From contig JAPTJF010000006.1 in assembly GCA_029339195.1 (NCBI GenBank), positions 248,001 to 312,000 on the forward strand: a stretch of 64,000 nucleotides of DNA, in the 5' to 3' direction. Of this stretch, positions 1 through 11,379 are shown piece after piece. The number at the start of each line of letters is the position of its first letter. The first letter of the stretch is position 1. The DNA is from Micractinium sp. NFX-FRZ (Eukaryota; Chlorophyta; Trebouxiophyceae; Chlorellales; Chlorellaceae). The translations under genes were made by a program, and so were the position numbers. The notes below the pieces were generated by a model. That model saw only the letters and a list, made by a program, of their open reading frames with translations, had not been told where the DNA came from and made no database searches.

Positions 1-1955
1 CGGGAGCAGGAGTCTCCCTGGTCAAGCTAGCCATGGCCTCAGATGACACGCCCGTTGTAGCGTTCGCCCGCAGCACAGGTGAGGCCTGCCTGTAATGGTG
101 TGTAAGGGGGCGTGGCTGCACATGCCGGGCAGCCTGCCGGGCCGCCTGCCCAATGCAGTCCCGCATGGCGGGCAGTACGCAGGGCATACAGCCTGCACGT
201 CCCTGCCCCCCGGCACAGCCGGCAGGCAGATCACTTCCGGGCCATGCAAGACATGCCGGGCTGCACACACCTCTCATCCTGCTCTGCCTCCAAGCCTAGC
301 CTCCCCCCCTGCCCTCCCTCCTCACTGTTTCGCAGGCAGGGTAGCGGTGATGAGGCACACCCAGGGCAGCTGGCAGGCACTGGCAGACACCCAGGCGCTC
401 TATCAAGGCCAAGCCCTAGAGCTTTCCCTGGCCCTCACCTCCACCAACGCCCCAGTGCTGGCGCTTGTGGTGAGCGGCGGGTGAAAAGTATGTGCATTGG
501 AGGGGTAGGGGTGTGTGGCGGGCGGGAGATGGTCGGTTATGGCTGCCGGGTGTAGGGCCTGGGGCATCAGAAGGATGGGTGGGGCAGGGGAGGAGCGCAC
601 GCGAGTGGCAGGGGGCGGGGAGCAGGGGGGAGGGAGATGGGGAGGCACCCACCCACCAGGGCGTGCCCAGCGCGGCCGAGGGCCCAGCAAGCGCTCCTGC
701 CTCCAGCGCGGTTGCCGCCTGGCCAGCGGCAGGCCCGCACGGCGGAACTCAAACAGAGGAGCGCATGCCTACCAGGGCTTCCCGCCTCCCGCCTCCCGCT
801 GCCCCTCCAGGCCAGCCCTCGGGGTGCCTGCAGGGCACTCCACACCTGGCCTACCAAAGAACTTCGAAAAAGGCAACGAAGGTTGACGAGACCCAACACG
901 GTTGCCTCACCTTGTTATTGGCTTGGCCTGCAGGATGGCTCCCAGAACCTTCGCCCTCTGGTGATGAGCCTCAACTCTAGCGGCAGCTGGGTGTTCCTTG
1001 GCGGAAGCAGCGGCGCGTCGGCGGGGTCGGCAGCCGACGTCTCGATTGCCGTCGACTCGAGGGATGTGCCCTGGATCGCATACCAGGTGCGCTGCCTGCC
1101 TGCCTGCCTGCCTGCGCTGGTGGCAACTTGATGCGTGTTTGTGTGGGGTGCCCAGGAGGGGCGGGAAGCTGGGCGGCCGCGGCCGGAGGGAGCGCCCTCC
1201 AACGCAGCGTACAACCAAGCGCCACGGCTGTAAGCACTGCCCAGTCCAGCCGCATGCATGACCTGCTCAGCTGTCCCCCCTGGGTTAGTTTGAACCGCGG
1301 CCTGCCCTGCCCTGCTGCTGATGTGCAGGACTTTGGGGCTGAGCGCAAGCTGACCGTCAAGTATCTGTCCACGGCTGTGCGAGGCGGCGCGTGGGTGGTG
1401 CTGGGGCGGGAAGGCATCTCGTTTGGAGAGGTGAGTGAGCACTGGGGCGGCAGGGCGGGGGCCGGGCAGGGGGGACATGCTCAAAGTAGCCATGAGGCTG
1501 CTGCGGGCGGGGTGCCGCCAGCAAGCATACAGGGGCCTTGTACGGGCCTTGTACGGGCCTTATACGGGCCTTGTAACCTGCAGTGCCGCCAGCAAGCACA
1601 TGGGGCCCATGGCCGGCAGTGCCACCAGGCCGGCAACAGGCCCCAGTCTCACCCCTCACCCGCCTTCCACGCATGGCTTGGCACCTGCACCGGTTGCACC
1701 ACCATGCACCGCTCGCTGCCCGACCTACCCCCGCACATGTCACTCACTGCCGCTCTCCTGCCTGCCCCGCCCCGCCCTGCCGCTGCAGGCCTCTCACATC
1801 TCCCTGGCTCTGATAGACAGCCCCGATGGCACCATCCCCCTTGTGGGGTTTGCCGATTCCAGGGCCCAAGGCAAGGCCTCTGTTATGACTTTCAGCTCCG
1901 GCCGCTGGGAGGCGCTGGGGCGGCCAACCCTCGACGGGCAGACCGGCTTCTCGGC

Positions 1956-2034
<79 letters not shown>

Positions 2035-3530
2035 TATGTGTGCAGGCTCCAGTACGGCGGGAAGAAGGTCCCGTTATTGGCGGGTGGGTGCCGCAGTGCT
2101 TGCCCCGCTGCTGCCCATGCGCAGGTGGACTGCCGCACGGGGTGCGTGCTTGGGCGGTCGGCCAGCCAGCGTGCACGCACTCTTCAACACACCATGCGCT
2201 CTGCCGCCTGCCCCATGCGCCGCAGGTCGAGCCGAGAGCATCCAGCTGCGCCTCTCTCCCCTGGGCTACCCCCACGTTGCATATGTGGATCTGAAGAACA
2301 GCAGCAGGGTAAGGCCCCCCTCTGGGTGCTTGTTCAACCACCAGTCGATTTGGCTGGCCTAACACGCGACACCTGCGGGGATGCCTGAGCACAGCAGGCA
2401 CAGCAGACGAACCCAGCCTCTGCCCATGCACCCCTGGCTGGTTGCTGTGCGCCTTGATGGCGCCACACTGCGCGCGTGGAGTGGCACAAGGCGTGCATGC
2501 ATGCGAAAGGCCTGCCCCGAACCGCCGACCCAACCACATGCGCGGCGTTCATGCTGTGATCCCATGCCGCCCGCGCTGTGGTCCCACCGCCGCCTGCAGG
2601 CCACCTGCATGCGCTTCGCAAATGCCGCATGGTCTCCCGTGGGAGACGCCGGCTTCAGCCTCAACTCAACCCTCATCACCAGCCTAGGCTTCGACAAGTG
2701 AGTTCATCTGTACCACTGGAGTGCATGCCTGTCCTTTCATCTGCACTGCGGCACAGGGAAAGAGCAGCGCTGGGCGGTACTTGACAAGGGCGCAGGCAGG
2801 CGGGCCGGGATGTGAGGGGCAGCAGGGCGGGCAAGCAGGCAGCTCCGCAGACTTGGAGATTGAGGCTCGGCAGGCAGGCGCCGGCAGGGGCGGCGGATCT
2901 GTGCCTCCCTTTTGCTCCGCAGGCGCACCGCCACTCGCCTTGCAGCGCCTTTAATGTGATCCTCCCTTCCCGTGCACACCCTCCCCGCCACGGTCCCCCG
3001 CCCTGCCCCGCCCCGCAGTTCTGGAGCACCTAGCGTGGCATTCATAGACACAGACAACGAGTCGGCGGCATCCCTCATGCGATTTGACTCGGCCTCGAAG
3101 CGATGGTCCCTCGTGGGGCAGAGAGCGTTCAGCGCAGGTGGGCGCCTGGGCCGCCGTGCTGCGCTTGCTTTTCACATGCATGCGGGGCGTCGACTGCAGG
3201 TGCCTGCTGGCAGGCCAGCGGGAGGACTGCAAGCAGCACCTGTGCAGTGCGCTGGAGTGCATCAGTGAGATGGCGCATCACAGACGGCAGCACAGCCGGG
3301 CTGCTGCAGCGGCATTTCACTCCGCCCCCTACACCCACGTGCCCCTCCCGTGCCTGCCGCCCTCCCGCACGACTTGCAATTCAACCAGTCCTGCCCACCC
3401 CTCCCTACTGCTGACCACCCCCGCCGCAGGCCCCGTCTATTCGATCGACCTTGCTTTCAGCTCGGGGGGCGTGCCCCACGTGGCATTTGAAGACGAAGCT
3501 CGGACCGCATCTGTCATGCGGTTTGGCTGA
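1..3530 (+). CDS. Secreted Pro-rich/beta-propeller protein, copy 1 (3' part)
   Basis: Exons read as <1-78, 336-469, 934-1086, 1329-1430, 1789-1957, 2226-2308, 2600-2697, 3019-3137 and 3430-3530 (TGA); 344 codons are visible and the frame is open throughout. The protein is a run of about 45-residue repeats with two hallmarks: W..LG..GFS and, about 30 residues later, P.VAF.D followed by a VM.F strand. This is a beta-propeller pattern. The last exon ends in the strand SVMRFG, which would close the ring with the first blade ('velcro'). Exon lengths and phases match exons 6-14 of the two downstream copies, so the missing 5' part should encode the same signal peptide, Cys-rich module and Pro-rich linkers. 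The product is probably secreted or cell-wall associated; the ligand is unknown. No TGTAA signal was found downstream. Confidence 0.85.
1530..1576. repeat. Short minisatellite in intron
   Basis: About four copies of a 10-11 nt unit (GGGCCTTGTAC) lie in the intron between exons 1329-1430 and 1789-1957. They are flanked by a direct repeat of GTGCCGCCAGCAAGCA (about 1512 and 1583). Confidence 0.85.
1958..2031. repeat. (GT)37 microsatellite abutting a 5' splice site
   Basis: An uninterrupted 74-nt GT run starts at the first base of the intron after exon 1789-1957, so every dinucleotide is a potential donor. The frame and phase of the next exon (2226) fit splicing at 1957|1958. Confidence 0.95.
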
Positions 3531-5606
3531 GTGGTGGCAGCATGCAGGGCTAGAGAGCCTGCACCCTCTGGTTCCCAACACAGGCACACAACCAGGCATG
3601 TGCGAAACCCTTTAGCTGCAGCCCGACTTCAAGACAGCTGCCAGTCTGCTGCTGCTACCAGGCTGGCCTGGGCGCATGCTTGCCTGCCTGCGCCGCTCGT
3701 GCGGCCAAGCACCTGCATCCCTCCCAGCTGCCTACCTCAGGGAAATTGCTTGAACACGCAACCCATGAACCCATCTCTCCACTTGCAGCAGCGCGGGAGA
3801 GGGCTTGCCTGCAGCTTACTTGCTGCCTGCCTAGGGGCAGCCAGCCGACTGGCTCTGCCCTCCAACGGCTGCCTCCCCGCCGCCCCTGCTTGGAAAATCA
3901 AGTTGCACCCTCTGGTGCACCCCACAAACCACAAACCTGCCTAACTGCCACTGCCTGACCCGCTGCCTGACCCGACTGACCCATGCAATCCGCTGGCATA
4001 ACCTTGAGCCGTTGCATTTTTCCACCCTTTCTGCATTGGCAAACCCCTGACTGACTGGCGAGCAGCCCGCGCTCCATGCTTGCACCCCACCTCGGCCCCC
4101 CATGCAGCACACTGCAAAGCGCCTCCCACGCTTCAGCATACCCCCACCACTCTTTCTATACTCTCCTTATTACATCACCCATACTCCTTGCCATCCACGC
4201 CATCACTGCGCTGCTATTAAAGCGCCCCTCTTTATGCCCCGCTCCCCGCCTCAGCACCTCCAGCCTATCTCAACCAACCGCCACCCCAGGACCGCTGCAA
4301 TCGTTTCATGTTTGGAGCATCAAGTTTGCACACACAAGCAGGGCTTCAAGGATGGTACACGTGTGCGGTGTGTGCCAAGGGGGGGCTGCTGATGCAGGGA
4401 CGGGTGGGTTCACAGCATGGAGGGCGTGATTCTGTGGGCAGAGTATTCTATGGGTGCTGTGCAGACACTCGGTGACAGCTAGGCACCAAGCTGTTCGCGT
4501 GCATGGTAGTGCCAGGCTGGCGAGCGTGCATGCCGCCAGCGCCTGCCGCCATCAGTGGAGGTGCAGGGAGAAGGAGCTTCGCCATGCCCGCCAAGTTGGA
4601 GAGCTGCTGTCCCTGCGTCTGGACGATGGCCTGATGCTAGTATTTATGTTACAGGGGTGTCAAAGCATGCAAAGCCTGCGGGCAAAATCAAACTTGTCAG
4701 TGACAATGGCCGGGTGCCCGAGTGGCCCCATCGTCGCCATAAATCCAAAGCAAGCTGCCTGCCCGATCGATTTATGCCGCTACACAGCCGCTGGCCAGCC
4801 TGCCGGGTTTTGGCGGGAAAACCCCGCGCCGCGCTACTGAGCCGCTTCCTGCTACGCCGTGACTTGGGGCCGCTCCCTTGGGCGGGGAACGACAGATATG
4901 CGGGGGTTCACGCTGCGCGGGGCCAAGACCAGCTCCTAGCACGCCAGGGCGAGGGCGAGGCCGCCCCTAGTGCCAGAAATTAACGCAGGCAGAGGCCTGA
5001 ACGATGGAACGGCCTGATGCTGCTCAGCCGAGCGCCCTGAGCGAGGCGCAAAACTTGCACAGCATGGCCGCCTGCAACTTCCTCAAACTGCCTGCCTACC
5101 GGCACTCTGAGGTCCAATCAGCGCCTCCAGGAGGCGATCTGTACACCCATCCACCCCGTTCTGCGGCAGCTGTTGCTGCGGGCCGGGCACTGTAAATGCC
5201 CCCCCCTGCGCGTGCAACGCACCCTGGGGGCGTGGTCTGAAGCTCACTGGTGATCAGAAAACGCCTCGTTCGCTCGCTCGTTGATAGGTGAGCTTGGACG
5301 GAACCGTCCCACTCCGGCCGCGCGCAGCATATCATCGAGAGCCCCCATCCCTTGACGTCATGGCAATCCAGAAGCTTTGGAGTGTCTTTGACGCGGCGCG
5401 GCATGGAGCTGTCGGTACCTGGGGGGAGGTGGTGTGTACCTCCCGCCGCCAGCGCACCAACCTGCCGCAGGCAACTGCGCAACCCACCATGGCCCTGGTC
5501 CATGCAACCCCTTGCCTGCAGGTTGAGGGTAGACGCCCACCGCACCGTTGAAATAGCCAGCCTTCCGTTCCATCAGTGCCCAGCTGCCCCGCAACACCGC
5601 TCCGGC
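3531..5606. other. Intergenic region between propeller copies 1 and 2
   Basis: This holds the 3' UTR of copy 1 and the upstream region of copy 2. I see no TGTAA poly(A) signal. A 142-codon open frame at 4555-4983 has no recognisable features. A perfect TGACGTCA palindrome lies at 5353-5360. Nothing else is recognisable. Confidence 0.6.
5353..5360. promoter_or_regulatory. TGACGTCA palindrome (bZIP/CRE-type site)
   Basis: A perfect 8-bp palindrome sits 247 bp upstream of the ATG of propeller copy 2. TGACG cores bind bZIP factors in plants and algae. That it acts here is inference. Copy 3 has a related TGACGTG at 13143, 30 bp before its ATG. Confidence 0.3.
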
Positions 5607-8600
5607 ATGGCGCCGCCGCCGCCTGCTCGGGCCAGCCGTGCGGCCAGCCGTGCGCCGCTCCTGCTGCTGCAAGCGGTGCTTTGCATCTGCTGGGGTGAGC
5701 GCCGTGGGCAGAGACCCACCTGCGCTGCAGCGATGCCCGGGCCAGCCTTATTGCAGTGCGGCCCCACTCATGTCGCACCCCTGCCGCCCGTTGCCTGCCG
5801 CAGGGGCAGCACCCGCGTCTGCCCAGGTGCAGCTGGCGGCCAATTTGAAGGATGGCTACTACCGCCTCACCTCCAACGCTTCCTGCACCCCAGCATGTGA
5901 GGGGGGCGATCACTATAATAACTGCCAGCCAACAGATCCGCCGGCCGCGCTTGCAGGCCTGCCTGCCGCTGCTCAAAGCGTCCACGTGCACCCCTCCCGC
6001 CCACAGCAGCCTGCACATTCGCCTGCCATGCCGCCCCGGCCCACCCGCTGCCCCCGTCCCCCGCTGCGCCGCTGTGCAGTGTCCCTGTCAGCCAAGGGGT
6101 GCACGGGCCCTGCCCTGGCGGGCACGTGGCCCCTGGCAGCCATGGCAAGCGACATATGGAAGCTGAGAGTGTTCGATAGCGGGCTGGATGGCACTGTGAT
6201 CTCGATGGAGGTGACGAAGGGGTGGAGTAGCGTGGATGGGTGGAGGGGAGGGCGGAGGGAGGGTGGAGGGGAGGGCGCTGAGCACCGCCGCCTGCCAAGC
6301 AGGCGACAGCTGTGCCGTGGCTGCAGCTGCCAGCAGCTGTCGCCAGATGCTGCTTTTGAGCAGCAGGCAGGCGGTCGTGCCCAGCAAGCCGGCAGGCTGC
6401 CCTCTGACCCGCCTGCTATGGCTGCTGCTGCCTCGCTTATACTGCTGGCGCAGGCGCTGAGCCGTACTGGGTGCGTCGGCAAGCTGGCCTCGGCGGCGCC
6501 CGACAACTGCGCCATGCGGGACGTGTGGCTGTCGCTCAGCCTGGGGCGGCTGGCCGGCCAGAGCCTGTGGACCCTGGAGACGGTGTGGGAGCGCCCAGGC
6601 TGGTTCCGAATCTACCTCAATGTGAGGAGGCGGCGGAGGGCAAGGGAAGGAAAAAGGTGCTTTGCCAGCCCGCACACATGAGCAGTAGAATTGGCCCTAC
6701 CCATGCAGCAGAGTGCCTGGGGAGCCACCGCCCTCCGCCGCTGCCTGCCTGCAGCTGCCTGCCAGCGGATGCAGGCCCCCACCGTATCTGTTGCCCTGCT
6801 GCCCTGCAGGCGCGCGACAAGTGCGCCTCGCGCTACCTGGGCACCCTGCCCCGCTGCCGGGGCGGCGTCACAATGATGGATGCAGCCTCCAGGCAGCTCA
6901 CGCTGTGGCAGCTAAGCAAGGTTGCCTCCCTGCCCAGTCCGCCGCCGCTGCCCGCGCCCCCGCGGCCGCTGGCGCTGGGGCGGCCGGGCGCACCGCAGCC
7001 CCCCATGGGCCGCCTGGCAAAACATGACCCCCGGGTGTATGCCCTGCCGCCGCCAGCTGTGAAACAGGCGGGGCGAGCCACCCCGCCCCCACCTAAAGCG
7101 CGGCCAGCGCTGCTGCCGCCGCTCTCCCCTGGGGCGAACCCGCGGTGAGCAGGGAGGGGAGTGGGCATGGGAACGTCAGCTGAGGGGCCCTGCAGGTGGG
7201 CAGGGCATGCGTGCCCAGCAGCAGCAGCAGCAGGGAAGGCCCGCCTGCTTGCCTGCTTGCCTGCTTGCCTGTCCGCCGCCCGCACGCCACCCTGGTCACC
7301 ACGTGTCTGCTCTCCTGCCCTGCCCCTCCTGCCCCCCGCCACTCAGGTCGCTGTCACCACCGCCGGTGCTCCGGCTGCGCAGCCCTGCTCAGCCGCCGCC
7401 GCAGCCGCCCACAGAATTGCCAGAGCTCAGCTTTAATGCCTTTCTCCCAGGCATGGCGGCAGTACAGTTGGATGTCGAGGCGTATGTTGCCCTGCTGCGC
7501 TCCGCCCTGGCGACAGCTGGCGCCAGCAGTACCGCTGCCATTGTGGTGGGCGTCGCCCACGCCCAGGGCGGCCTCACCCTGCGCACCAGGCTGCGCATGG
7601 CGGCAGGAGATGCTGACGTGGCGGCGGCATTTGCCCGGCAGCTCAGGGCAGCCCGGCCCCCTGCATGGCTGACGGATGCTTATGGGGCGGGGGCTGCCTT
7701 CAAAGATGTGGGCCTCACCGGCCCTGCACGCCCGCCCCCGCCGACATCACCCCCGCCCTCCCGTTCTCGTCCACCCTCCCCCTCACCTCCTCCTCCCCCT
7801 TTGCCTCGACCTCCCTCACCCCGACCCCCGCCACCATTGCCTCCCTCCCCCCCGACGCCGCCGCCCTCGCCGCCCCCTCCCTCCCCCGGCCCACCTCCGC
7901 CCTCGCCGCCACCTCCCTCCCCATCCCCGCCGCCCCCCTCTCCCCCACCCCCGCCCCCACCCAGCTGGCAGCTGCTGGGCAGCGCCGGCTTCACCACAAA
8001 GGGCGCCGATTACTTGACCCTGGCCATTGGAACTGACAGCGTCCCGGTGGTGGCGTTCTCCGATGCCAACCGGGGCAGTGAGCGGGGCAGCGCTCGTGCG
8101 GTAGCAATGCTGCTGTGCATGGGGGCGTGCCTGGCATGCTGATGGCGTGCACGGTGCAGGGGGCCAACCAGTGTGGCAGGGCTCAAGCCAGAGCGGGAAT
8201 CAGAGTGATCAGGAGCATTTGCCCGCCAAGCTCTTTTCCTGCTTGCCTCCCACTTCACGCCCGCCCACACCTGCAGGCCGCGCCAGTGCGATGCGCTTCA
8301 CCCCTGCCGGCGGTTGGCGGCTCCTGGGCGATGCCGGCTTCACTGCATCATCGGTGGCCTGGACCTCCCTGGCACTGGACTCCCGGAACACACCCTACCT
8401 GGGCTTCCAGGTGAGGCAGCAGCACCCTGCCTTGGCTGCCAGGTGGGGCAGCAGTGCCTTACGTTGGCTTCCAGGTGAGGCAGCAGCACCCTGCCGGGGC
8501 TGCCAGGACACCTTGTACAGCGTCATGCGCACAGTGCCGGTCACAAACTGCTGGGTCTTGTCACTTGCCTCCTGCATCGCCAGGCGCTCGGGCCAGAGTT

Positions 8601-11379
8601 GTGCTTGGGCAGCCACCAAGTGATGTGCCGTGCCATGTTGGCACCCCCTAGTGAGCACAGATCATACCTGTGACGCTTGGCCGGGAGCTGTGGGGAGGCG
8701 GCAGCCTGGCACGTGCATGCAGCTGTTGGCAGGCGGGCAACGCTGTCAGACGCCTGCCCTACCCTCCCTGGTTCTGGCCCCTTTCAATTCTCCCCTGTGC
8801 AGGATGGGTCCCAGGGGAACAAAGTCAAGCTGGTGGCATGGACCGGCAGCGCCTGGAAGACGGTGGGCAGCCCAGAAGTGTCGCCCGGCGGGGCTGCCCA
8901 TGTGTCGGTGGCGATGGGCGCCAACGACCTGCCCTGGGTGGCCTACCAGGTGGGCCGATGTTGGGGGGCAGGGAATGGTTGGGTTGCACAGCGTGTGCAG
9001 CATAGCATGCACAGCGCAGGTGTGGCGATGGGCGGTAACGACCTGCCCTGGGCCTGGGCCGGTGATCGGGGGCGGGGGCAGGGCCGGGAGATGGCTGGGT
9101 GTACACTGTGCTCAGCATAGCATGCACAGCACAGATGTGGCGGTGGGCATTAATGTCCGGACGGCGTACGACATGCACACTCACTGGGGCAGTGTGGGTT
9201 TTAACGCGGCTATCTGTGGTGCCCCTTGGGGGTGCAGGATTACGAGGCTGAGAAGCGGGCCACTGTGAGGGCGCTGTCCGTGCAGTTTGGCAGCGGCGAG
9301 TGGCTGGCAGTCGGCGGAGAGGGCTTCTCCACCGGCGAGGTCAGTGGGGGGCGCCCGCCCACTGGGGTCATCTTGGGGGGTGTCATCGGCTGGAGTGGGG
9401 CGTGCCCACTGGGAGGTGGGGTCGGTTGTCTGCTGCAGAGCTGCTGCAGAGCCTCGAGGGGGCTGTCCTCTGGCCGTGGGGGGGGGGTGTTAGCCAGAAG
9501 TGCGAGTGAGCTACCGTTTGTAGGCAGGCGGGGCAAGGAGGTGTTCTCTTCTGAAGAGTGTTTGCATGTGTGCCTGGCCCACGACCGCCTCCTCCTGCCT
9601 GCCTGCCCGCCCGCCTGCCCTTACCGCTGTGACCACTTTTGCAGGCCAAGTTCATCAGCCTGGTGGCGAGCCGTGCAGGTGGCAGCGCCCTGCTGGCATT
9701 TGCCGACTCCAGCGCAGGGGGCGGGGCGACCGTGATGCGCTTCTCATCCGCCAACAACACCTGGGCGGCCCTGGGGCGGCCCGGCTTCTCCGGAGGTGAG
9801 CTTTGTGGGTTCAGTGATGCGGAGGAGTGGAGCGGTGAAGCCGGCGGGGGTGCCTCTCCATCTCCCCCGGCCGGTCGCACCGCACCGCGATGTGGGCAGA
9901 GCAGAGGCCGTGCAATGCGCCCCCATGCCACAGTGCCCCCGCTGCTCCCCTCCGCGGCTGCAGCTGCTGTGGAGCACCTCCACCTGCGCCTGTCACCGGG
10001 GGAAACACCACACGTCGTATATGTGGACCAGGAGGCCTCAAACAAGGCAAGCAGCTCTAGCCCGCCTGCTTGATCGTGGAGCCGGAGCTGCAGCTGCCTG
10101 CCTGCCTGACTGGGGGCAGAGCTGCAGCCGCCCGCCTGCTGGAGTGTACGAAAACAAGTTTGTGTGTTCTTGCTTGCTAACTTGCTTGCTTGCCGCTGGC
10201 AGGCAGCGGCAGCCAGGGCGCATGGCTTGGAGCCTGCGCTGCGCCACATTTTGGATGCCCCTTTCCTCCCGCCTGACGCACACCAAACCTTGCTGTGCAT
10301 TGCCGTGGATAACAGTGCAGTTTACCTGCATGTATGGTGCCTCTTTCTCTCATTTGCTGTTGCACGCTCGTCCTTTCATGTGCCACATGCGTCCCCATGC
10401 CGCCCTGCGAGTGCAGGCAACCTGCATGCAATACGTCAGTGGGAGATGGACCCCCCTAGGCCCTCGCGGCTTCAGCACCAACTCCACCTCCCTCACTAGG
10501 CTGGCTTTTGACAGGTTATTGAGTGCTCCGGGGGGCTGCCTGCCTCAAGGCAGTACATTTTGCCAGCCCCGTCTGCCTGCCCGCAAGCTTGACCACCGGC
10601 CTTCAAAGGGAGCAAGGGCCCGCGGCCCCTGGGCTGCCAGCACAGCATGCCAACCTGCTGCTGCCGGGCACTGCTGGAGCGCCAGCTGGGCTGCAGAAAG
10701 GGGCTGCCTTCTGCGCCCCCAACGCCGTCCACCCCCTGCTGCCTACCGAGCACCATGCCTGCCCTGCCCCGGCCCCCCCACCCGCAGCTCTGGCACGCCG
10801 TACGTCGCTTTCAAGGACGTCGGCAGCGGCGGCCGCGCAGTGCTCATGCAGTACAGCACAGCAGGCGAGGCGTGGAGTCTGACTGGAGGGCGCAGCTTCA
10901 GCACAGGTGGGTGGGTTGGCGGGCGCTAGCTGGGTACCGGTGCGGGTGGGATGGGGTCTTCAAACTCGAGGGGTCACGCCACGGTGGCATGGGTCTGGTG
11001 GCGGCAGCGCACTGCTGGGCATCAAGTCAGCCTGTGCGGTCTGGCAGGGATCTGGCTTGCCCATACATCACCTCGCGCTGCATGCCCGCCGCACCCCGGC
11101 AGGGCAGCACCCGCTGCTGTGCTCGCCTGGCCCATGCACGGAAGCATCCTTCCTCCGTGCTGTTGCCACCCCCCACCCATGTACCCGTGCCGGCTGCCCG
11201 CCTCTTGAGTAGCCTGCCCTCACTTTGACCAACCCGCCCACTGGCCCACCCTGCCCGCCCGCCCCTCAGGCCCGGTGGACTCTGTGGACTTGGAGGTCAG
11301 CCCCTGGGGTGCCCCACACGTGGCGTACACTGACGTGGCGGCCTCCCGGAAAGCCAGCGTGACGCGCTATGCCTCATGA
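5607..11379 (+). CDS. Secreted Pro-rich/beta-propeller protein, copy 2
   Basis: Fourteen exons: 5607-5694, 5804-5896, 6080-6210, 6454-6621, 6810-7144, 7347-8077, 8277-8410, 8803-8949, 9238-9339, 9645-9795, 9964-10046, 10417-10514, 10788-10906 and 11270-11379, giving 829 aa. The start gives a signal peptide with a hydrophobic core (LLLLQAVLCICW, residues 18-29). Residues about 35-200 form a Cys-rich module with W..K/L repeats, possibly a beta-trefoil (inference). A Pro-rich linker follows (about 205-305), then a small alpha/beta module (about 306-398, SEA-like, inference), a PPSPPP linker (about 399-476) typical of hydroxyproline-rich algal wall proteins, and a seven-bladed propeller (477-829) closed by the C-terminal strand SVTRYAS. 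Intron 11 uses a GC donor (10047). The product is probably extracellular; substrate and role are unknown. Confidence 0.85.
8399..8506. repeat. Exon-echo repeat, intron 7 of copy 2
   Basis: The end of exon 7 plus its donor and 20-30 intron bases (about 8401-8442) recurs at 8465-8506, including the GGCTTCCAG|GTGAGG splice site. A more degenerate copy lies in between (about 8434-8460). Confidence 0.85.
9019..9052. repeat. Exon-echo repeat, intron 8 of copy 2
   Basis: This near-copy of the end of exon 8 (8907-8940) shares GTGGCGATGGGCG and AACGACCTGCCCTGGG. A weaker third version follows at about 9135. It sits inside the intron and breaks the exon's frame. Confidence 0.8.

Noticed and set aside
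1128..2294. Frame with a long Cys-Val repeat
   Set aside because: It is only the translation of the (GT)37 microsatellite read through propeller introns.
4555..4983. 142-codon plus-strand frame between propeller copies 1 and 2
   Set aside because: No homology-like motif and no splice context; could be chance.
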